Assembly (NCBI GenBank): GCA_005281725.1
Contig: SSBO01000009.1
Span: forward strand, 6,882,303 to 6,946,302
Origin: Wuchereria bancrofti
Lineage: Eukaryota > Nematoda > Chromadorea > Rhabditida > Onchocercidae
Length of the DNA: 64,000 nt
Direction of reading: 5' to 3'
Shown: piece by piece, positions 57,024-64,000 of the stretch
Numbering within the stretch: the first letter of the stretch is position 1
Layout of the letters: each line of letters starts with the position of its first letter
Position numbers and translations under genes: made by a program
The notes under the pieces: model-generated
What the model was told of the DNA's origin: nothing
The model's input: only the letters and a program-made list of their open reading frames with translations
Databases searched by the model: none

Positions 57024-60000
57024 TTTATCCATTTCTTCTGTGTAGATTTATTTCAAAATATGTCACCCTATCACATTTACCATTCGTTAGGTTTTATATG
57101 ATGTTGTTTATTGCTTACTTGTTTTGTCTTTATTCATTATCATTATTTTTCCCTAATTCGTTTGGTGTTACTTGTCTATTTATCTTCTTACTTATTTAAT
57201 CATTCAGTTCATTTATTTATTTTTCCTTTCTTTTTTTATCGTTTTACCTTTATCTTTTGTCTTTTTATTTATTTATTTACTTTTTTGTCATAATACTTAC
57301 TTGGTTCTGGAAACTGGTTTCTTACTTTATTTTTATTCCTTTACCTTCGAACCTGAAGTTTTCCCATGTGTTTTATCTGAAAATCAAAAGTATTTTTGAA
57401 CTTTCGTCAATAACTGCGAAAGAAATAGTTTATTAAACTGTTCCAAAAATGTTTACTAGTTTATTAGTCTGATTCAGGTACGAGTACGAGGATTCGCGGT
57501 ACTTATGTGATCGATGATTCCGACTAACTTACTTATTTCAAAGCTTTTTTTTTTCTTAACGTTTCAGAGCTTTGATCAACAGATATGCTTGTGCTTCATT
57601 TATTTCTCTGACCATTAAAATGCATGTTGTTTTGTTGAAAATTGAAATTGTTCATTATGTATATATTTTTAAATGTTCTTTCACCCGCAAAAATTATCAG
57701 TGCCTGTCCTGTGATTTCTGTGCAAACACGAAAGTTGTTTTCCTCGTATATTATTGTTATATTTAAGTTTTCTCTATTAAAAATTCTTAATTTTGGTAAT
57801 TGGTCTTTTATAACGAAGAGAGCATCATCACTGCTGATTGAGATTTGTGTGACTTAAATGAACAAACTGATTAATATTTCTGTCAGTCATTTCTACGGTT
57901 GTACGACTGAATTAACTTCGTACTATGTTTCAACATATATTTATCTTATCGAAAGAATGTTGCACTTGCCACTGTCGAAGATACTGATACAATTCATATT
58001 TTGTTATGTAGCAAATTCTGAAATTGTTTCAGCATTCTTTAGCAGAAAATTACTTATTTTTTTATTAAATTCGAGAAACATTTCGTGTTCTTTGGACGGG
58101 AACTTAACAAGAATCAATAATATAAAGTTTGGTAGGTATATCTCTTCCTTAGCGTGACTTATGCTTTTCAGAACAACATGACAATTTATTTCATATTGAC
58201 CGTTTTATCAAAAAGATGAGATTAATATTGACAGAGATTTGTTTCCGCAGGATGAAATTCGCTTTTGAATCATGATTAATTGTGCCTTATCTGTATATCT
58301 GTTAATCGTACAGATGTTTGATCAGTGATTTTATTATGGTAAAGTTAGCGGCTGGTGCTATAAACTATTCATTTGCATTTGATAAATTCTTTACAATTAA
58401 CAATTCAAATGAGTTTACCAAATGAATCATTTTTCTTTTGTCTGAATAAGGATAAAAGATTTCTCGAGCAACATTTCTTTTTCTAATTTGCTGAAATCCT
58501 TTTCTGATAATGAGAATAGCACCTTACCTTTTTTTTTAATGAAAGGAAATAGAATCCAATGAGAAAATGGCACCTTCTCTAAGCAAACAAGAACAAAAAG
58601 TCATATTATGGAATGGGCGGTAATGTAGATTTTTTTTTTTATAAATGTGTGTTGGAAGATATATGATACCGACTCAGTCTTTAAGGAGATCGTCCTATCA
58701 TTTCCTTTATACTTCATCTTTAGAATTAACAAAATTTTACGGCGCGATTTTTTGCTGTTGACTGCATCAAAGATAAACTTTAGCAGTAATCCAATAATCA
58801 ACAAAAATATGTGTGGCATCTTCTAAAAATATTTAATTAGTTAATCGCTAATCATGTCTTTCAAAAGACTGCGATACCTTTAAAATACCAATGCCTATTT
58901 ATGGATTTCAAAAGTCGAGAGAAAATATTTGACATTATGTCCTTTTCACGCTGATTTTTCAAGAGAGCGTAAATGAATAAGTTGATGATCCGAACTTACA
59001 TTCGAGTAAAAAAGATAACTACTTTCAGCATTTAATTTCATTTTCCGAAGAAGACTAACTCCTACTTAGTCTCTGACTTATTTACTTTAACTTCCCAAAA
59101 TGTGATGATATTCCAGATTGCAATATTCAACATGCAGCTGCGAATTAAAATTTAAATTTAATTGAAATCTCTCGTTGTGCTCACTGTTACTGCCATTCTG
59201 TATATTGCAGCTATCCGAAATTCCAAAATATTTTAGCAAGAAATTAATAAATGCTTCAAATTGTCAAGCAAATAAAAACTTTTGTTATCTCATGTCAATC
59301 AGCTTCTTACGGTCTTCTAATTCGCACTAACAGTCTAAAATTTTCGATGACAAAGCTAAATGAAGGTGTGTTTACTTTCATCTTCGTATTTCTGAACCAT
59401 CGCCGCTACCACGATCTTTCTAATCCGATCGCCTTATTTTCTAGTTGCAGTGCGATCTGAAATTCATAATAATATCTATTTGTTAAGATTTGCTTCAAAA
59501 CTGTAATTAAGAACAGAAATGTTTGCTTTGTGTTGACAGTTTGAATGAGTATTATTGCTATCAGTTTGGACTTTGTATTTGCTAGAGTATTAAGGTGGTA
59601 TTTTGGGTGGTTTCCGATCAAATCACATCATGATAAAAAACATGGCATTTGAATTATCAGTTCACTACTCATATCTTTATTCTTGTTGGAGAGAAGTAGC
59701 ATTTTCATCATTTGCAGAACCCAGAAAATGTTCATTCAACCTTTGAGATCTGCTTGTTCGGGTTCCAGCCGTTGTCATCATTTTTCAGTACATGTACAGG
59801 GTTCTCAATATGATTAACTTTTGTAGTTGTTCCGCTGTTATTTTATCCGGACCGCACCCCAATTTTTCCCAGTTTTTTCACAAATGTCGCGCCAGTCAGA
59901 GCTATCACCATTATCTATCACCACTCAGACAATGGGCTACCCGTTCTACAAATGCTAAATTTCTCATTTTCAATTTATTCTGATAATTGCAAAATATTTG

Positions 60001-60836
60001 CATTTTTTTATTTACGCCTTCCGTCAATTTTTCTGGTTAGCTTCCATTACTCAACAAGTAACAGTACCTGTTGAAGATGTAAAGAAACTAGTTGTGCAGA
60101 AGCAATACTTATTTGAATTTGTGCTGTAAAATATGTTAGTATCGAGAATTAATTCACAGAATTCTTTTAAGCAAACATCGACAGAGTTACTAGAGTCGAT
60201 TTTCTGTAATTGAGTAATGTAAGTAATGATTGGATGAATGATAAAGATTGTAGGAGTGGTCAGGTGCTGCAGAATGAAGGTACACTAATGGTCATTTGTG
60301 TTACCTTCATGAATGGAAAGACGTTACGATTTCTAAAGAAATGGTGCGAATCGCTTCTAATAGTTTCATATATACACTTTTATGCAATTTCATGCCAGGT
60401 GAGACTGATAAATGAACCATTCTTCAAAAATTTCTCATTCATTAAATTCAATAATTTATTGATCTTTGAAAATGAGCCCAGATTAAGAGTAAGTCTGTGT
60501 TACAACAACACCTTCCAGTTAAAGTAGCGTGAAAGCTTGTTAATTCACTTTGTTTTTATAATCTCACAACTTAGCGTTCGTGAATATTGATTCATTAGAA
60601 ACATAAGACATTAGTTGTATATCTCTCCAAAATATAGAAAAAAAATCTTGAGAATCATCAAGTCCATTCATAATGGAACAGTTGATTCCTGTGAGAGGTC
60701 AAAGGTTTTCTCTTTTTATATTCAAAACGTCCACAAAAATAAAATTCTATGAAAATCAGAAATATTCAATCATCTTCAACAAATTTCTGTTTTCTTCCCT
60801 TTATTTGTCATCATTTTAAAAATTGTACGCTATTAG
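57024..60836. other. Gap between RMI1 and the ADAMTS exons
   Basis: About 3.8 kb, very T-rich in 57.0-57.4 kb (repeated TTTATTTATTT-like runs). The 5' exons of the ADAMTS gene (signal peptide and prodomain) should lie here or be absent from the window. The best exon-like patch is near 59827-59990 after a TTTTGTAG, where GC rises and frames read LFRCYFIRTAPQFFPVFSQ or VVVPLLFYPDRTPIFPSF. I could not choose a frame or link it. The minus-strand ORF at 58601-58819 has a hydrophobic start but nothing else to support it. Confidence 0.45.
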
Positions 60837-63800
60837 AAAAACAATTTGAAGTTTGGAGCGCAGTACATTTCCAGCGAAGAATGAAATCGGCTGGTGTTGC
60901 TTTTGGAAAAGTACGTTAATATTTGTTTCTATCGAAGTGCTATTTTGAATGTTTTTATTTTTTCGAATTCTTTTTCAAAGTGAGTCCAATCTTAAGAAAA
61001 CTTTTCTAACTGTTATAATCTTTAGAAAACACTGTATAGATCGATATTTTCTAATACATATTCAAAATATCAAAACATGAGTTTTTGAAGCAAAAACTTA
61101 TTTTTTAACATGTATGATATTGTAACAATTTTTTAAAATGATCCTTCTTAACTAAATTTAAGAATTTATATTTTGAATATGTATTAGAAAGGCAAGTTCT
61201 TTCTGCAGCAAGTGCCACTATTCCGTAATCCAAAGATACAACACGACAGTTCATCATTCAGATATCAGATTGATATTCTAATAGTGGCCGATTATTCAGT
61301 TTACACCAGTTTTATGCACATTGTTCGAGATGACGAATACTCGGCGCTTTCGGCCACAAACGACTATTTGTATGCAATTTTTGAACAGGTAATTGTTTAA
61401 GGATCGGGAAATAAGTGATGCTAGCAAAGCCGAAAATATTAATAACATTATTAATGGAAAGATTACTGATCCATAGTGATGATTGTTGATGATATTTGTA
61501 ATGAGAGTAACAAGGATATTAAATTGTGATTATCATATCACGAGGAGAATGTTGATGATAATGATATGACAATGATATTGAAGGTGATGATAATAACATG
61601 ACAATGATATTGAAGATTCTGAATAACCAGGATCTTCAATAAAGTAACAAATTGCTTTAACTTTGTCTTCTACGCTAGATACTTAATGTCTTCTGAAAAA
61701 GCATGAATGACAGGTGCGCTCAATTTACGATGGTAATGGTTTGTCCGAGAATGTCCCGGTAACTTTGAATCTGGCATCAACGATGACAATAATCCGTGAA
61801 GATGATTGTCCATTTGCGCCATTTCTAAAACAGACTGAATTGAATAATTTGGAAAATGCAACGCAGTAAAATCTTTTGTTCTTCTGTCTAAACTAACTGC
61901 GGAAAATTTCGACGAAAAAAGTCCACAAAATGTTAACAATAGAAGAAGCCGAAATACCAATCAATAAGTTTCAAAACCTTTCACATAAACTTTTATAGCA
62001 GCATTCCTTTATCAGTGAATTTTAGAGGAGAAAAATACACTTAAAATAATATTTCGCTATTAGGATGAATGGAATAGATGCTGTGAATTATGTGCAAAAA
62101 TGGGTGGCTGATTATTCGCAATGGATTCCAGCGCATAATCATATCATTGTTTTGACAAGGTTTGTGCAATGTGTCAATTACGATTTTGGTGCATTTGAAG
62201 TTAAAGTTAATTCGAATTCTAAGCACTCGAATTTAAACAAATTAAATCGATGATATAAAATATTCCTTTTACTTTAAATAAAATTTACTTTTCTTGGCAG
62301 GATTGATTTACTCTCTTCTAAAGGTGACTCTAGCACTCAAGGAATGGCATACGTTGGGGCGATGTGTCGAGTTGCGGAATCAGCAAGTGTAGTGGAGGAC
62401 GTCGGCGGTATGGCTACTGCTGTAATTGCTGCTCATGAATTGGCTCATAGGTGCTCACATACTATAATATGCCTATTTAAAAATTTGATTGCTTAAAGCT
62501 AACAATGTAATTTAATAAAGAAATCCTCAAAATTTAAACGTTTTTTTTTCCAAAAATTCAAGAAACTTTCTTACAGCCTTGGCGCATTTCATGACGGCAC
62601 AGCTGGACCAGCTGAAAATTGCGGAAGAAACTATTTGATGTCTGCAACAGTATCAAGTTCGGACGATGAACAAAAATTCTTCAACACATTCAAATTCTCA
62701 CCGTGCTCAATTCAACAAATCCAATTATTTTTTGCGTAGTTCTTTATTGAAATTTAAATGGATAAAAGTAGGAATAGCTCTGGAAAGGTTAAAATATTTT
62801 TTTGGGAAAATAAATTTTTCAAGAGAATTTGATTTTTAAAATTTTATTACACTCTTTCAGTTTTTGTTATATCAATTTTTGTCACATGTTTAGGACTGGA
62901 TAATTTAAAAAATTTAAATTGCAGAAACGGAACAGCTGATTGCTTGCTGCGATCAAAGAGTCGTGAAAAGCGATTGCGACGTACTTCTCGACGTAAACAT
63001 CGCAAACCTGGCGAATTGTTGGTGCAACAGAACCAGTGCAAAATAGCATTTGGAGCCCACTATAGTGTCTGTCTGGTAACTTAATTTTTTGAATGAAAAG
63101 TGAGGGATATGTTGGTGAAAGCTGAATTTAAATTAGTAAATATTAAAAATGAAAACTCAGAATTCTTTCTAACAAGGTTTTAATCATAGCACATATTTGA
63201 CTAAAGGTCAAAAAAGTAATCGGAGAAAAGGGAAAGCTTTTGTAAGGACTATGATAATATCACTATATTTGTTGAGTTCCAGTCAGATCTTTCGCTCCCT
63301 AATAATTTCCCGACTTCTGCATTATCATCTCCTGTTGATTTGACTAAATTAAAGGCTTATCTTTTACTTTCCCTCTAAGTTTAGCTTTATCACTTGCACT
63401 TTATTACATTATTACATGCGAAAGAATAAATTTCAAACTTCATTTAAATTAAGAGGAAGGAATATTTGTCGAAGGATCCATGTCGACGACTTTGGTGCAA
63501 AAATCGAAAGCTACGCAAGACAGAGCCATGTGAAACCAAATTGTATTTACCTTTATTAGACGGAACTAAATGTGGACATGATAAGGTTAAGTAACTTCTC
63601 ATTAATTTTATTGTTGTCACTAAAAACAAATAATAAAAGTGTCACTAAAAACAAGTAATAAAATAATTTCAATTCAATTTTTACCAGGTCTCGAATAGAA
63701 ATTATGTTATGAGAAAAATCAGTGAACAAAATGACTAATTTATTATAACATTTCAAATTAATTGGAAATTTCTAGGCTAAAATTTGTATATTACAATACG

Positions 63801-63945
63801 GTTGATAGAAAAACTGGAATATAATCTAGCAAAAATCAGCACTTATTTTAAGTGTTTGTTTTTCAATTCAATTTTTCATCAAATCCCAATTTTTTTTAGT
63901 GGTGTCTTGGCGGAAATTGTGTAGCAACCGACAAAGAAAGAGAAA
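60837..63945 (+). CDS. ADAMTS-type secreted metalloprotease (partial, internal exons)
   Basis: Extracellular-matrix zinc protease. Exons seen: 60837-60910, 61188-61388, 61714-61865, 62064-62159, 62301-62450, 62577-62735, 62925-63075, 63454-63585, 63900-63945; all phases agree. The 5' end is not found and the 3' end runs past the window. The first two exons cover the end of the prodomain and the start of the protease domain (RYQIDILIVADYSVYTSFM). Exons 3-6 finish the domain: EDDCPFAPF, QWIPAHNHIIVLTR, GMAYVGAMC, and the zinc-binding motif HELAHSLGAFHDG (HExxHxxGxxHD, catalytic Glu present). After it come CGRNYLMSA and KFSPCSIQQIQ. A basic insert (SREKRLRRTSRRKHRK) separates this from a cysteine-rich disintegrin-like region (DPCRRLWCKN, DGTKCGHDKWCLGGNC). 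Thrombospondin repeats would be expected downstream. Which nematode ADAMTS this is cannot be decided here. Confidence 0.88.
61048..61190. repeat. Perfect 23-bp inverted repeat spanning an ADAMTS 3' splice site
   Basis: Bases 61048-61070 and 61168-61190 are exact reverse complements (right arm contains TTTTGAATATGTATTAG), 97 nt apart. The spacer holds a further small hairpin, AGTTTTTG-AAG-CAAAAACT. The right arm includes the intron's acceptor AG (61186-61187) and the first three exon bases. The arrangement resembles a 143-bp MITE or foldback element, but no target-site duplication is visible. Confidence 0.75.
61553..61615 (+). repeat. Imperfect tandem repeat in an ADAMTS intron
   Basis: Two adjacent copies, about 31 bp each, of a unit containing ATGACAATGATATTGAAG, embedded in a longer GATGATAAT-rich patch. 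This is simple intronic repeat expansion. Confidence 0.7.
63616..63665 (+). repeat. Tandem pair of 25-bp units in an ADAMTS intron
   Basis: GTCACTAAAAACAA followed by TAATAAAA occurs twice back to back (63616-63640 and 63641-63665) with a few differences, in the intron after the exon ending at 63585. Confidence 0.75.
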
Positions 63946-64000
63946 GTAAGCTCATTTGTGACTATTATCACATTGTCTTGAGAAATTTTTTGTGGCGTTT

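Noticed and set aside
57017..57399. Several overlapping hydrophobic ORFs just after RMI1
   Set aside because: T-rich low-complexity sequence gives F/L/Y-rich frames in all phases and mimics membrane proteins.
58601..58819. Minus-strand ORF with hydrophobic N-terminus (MPHIFLLIIGLLLKFIF)
   Set aside because: It has an ATG but ends in low-complexity K/I/Y-rich sequence with no splice or neighbour support. A chance frame in AT-rich DNA is more likely.
61670..61960. Minus-strand ORF with a signal-peptide-like start (VFRLLLLLTFCGLFSS)
   Set aside because: It has no ATG (starts at TTG) and is exactly antisense to an ADAMTS exon and its flanks. It is a shadow of the real gene.

Overview
The window looks like nuclear DNA of a parasitic nematode, most likely a filarial or related spirurid worm. 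The evidence is strong AT-richness, small exons split by short AT-rich introns ending in TTTCAG or similar, acceptor-like sites just upstream of many start codons (as expected for spliced-leader trans-splicing), and conserved animal genes whose proteins read best as nematode orthologs. I saw no bacterial, Wolbachia or viral genes and no CRISPR array. The species assignment is inference.

Layout, left to right. 1-3.2 kb: no firm gene (one possible minus-strand exon). 3.2-8.8 kb (+): a complete 15-exon prohormone convertase 2 (egl-3/PC2). 8.8-17.6 kb: an AT-rich stretch in which I see no gene. 17.6-21.7 kb (+): a 12-exon SLC23-type nucleobase/ascorbate transporter. 22.3-23.0 kb (+): a doubtful small gene. 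23.7-26.1 kb (-): an unrecognised coiled-coil protein. 27.1-29.7 kb (-): gamma-SNAP. 30.6-36.0 kb (-): COPII coat subunit Sec23. 37.6-38.7 kb (+): ribosomal protein S25. 39.0-40.1 kb (-): a 5-exon gene of about 191 aa that I assembled by hand and do not recognise. 40.9-43.8 kb (-): class III alcohol dehydrogenase (ADH5). 44.7-48.8 kb (-): TRMT2A-type tRNA uracil methyltransferase, with an apparent frameshift. 49.6-57.0 kb (+): RMI1, a subunit of the BLM/TOP3/RMI dissolvasome, with a tRNA-Trp gene inside one intron. 57.0-60.8 kb: no firm gene. 60.8-64 kb (+): the metalloprotease and disintegrin-like/cysteine-rich part of an ADAMTS-type secreted protease that runs off the right edge.

Exon chains were checked for phase. 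PC2, SLC23, gamma-SNAP, Sec23, S25, ADH5 and RMI1 each close to a multiple of three (661, 560, 330, 808, 126, 381 and 824 aa). TRMT2A does not close, because of a disturbed A-run in a conserved motif. Three introns need a GC rather than GT donor. Several genes (PC2, Sec23, gamma-SNAP, ADAMTS) belong to secretion or vesicle traffic, but they are not a known functional cluster, and I found nothing that amounts to a new multi-gene system. The items most worth a second look are the TRMT2A frameshift, the hand-built 191-aa gene, an inverted repeat whose arm contains the 3' splice site of an ADAMTS exon, a MITE-like element between Sec23 and S25, a decayed exon copy inside PC2, and the GC-AG introns.
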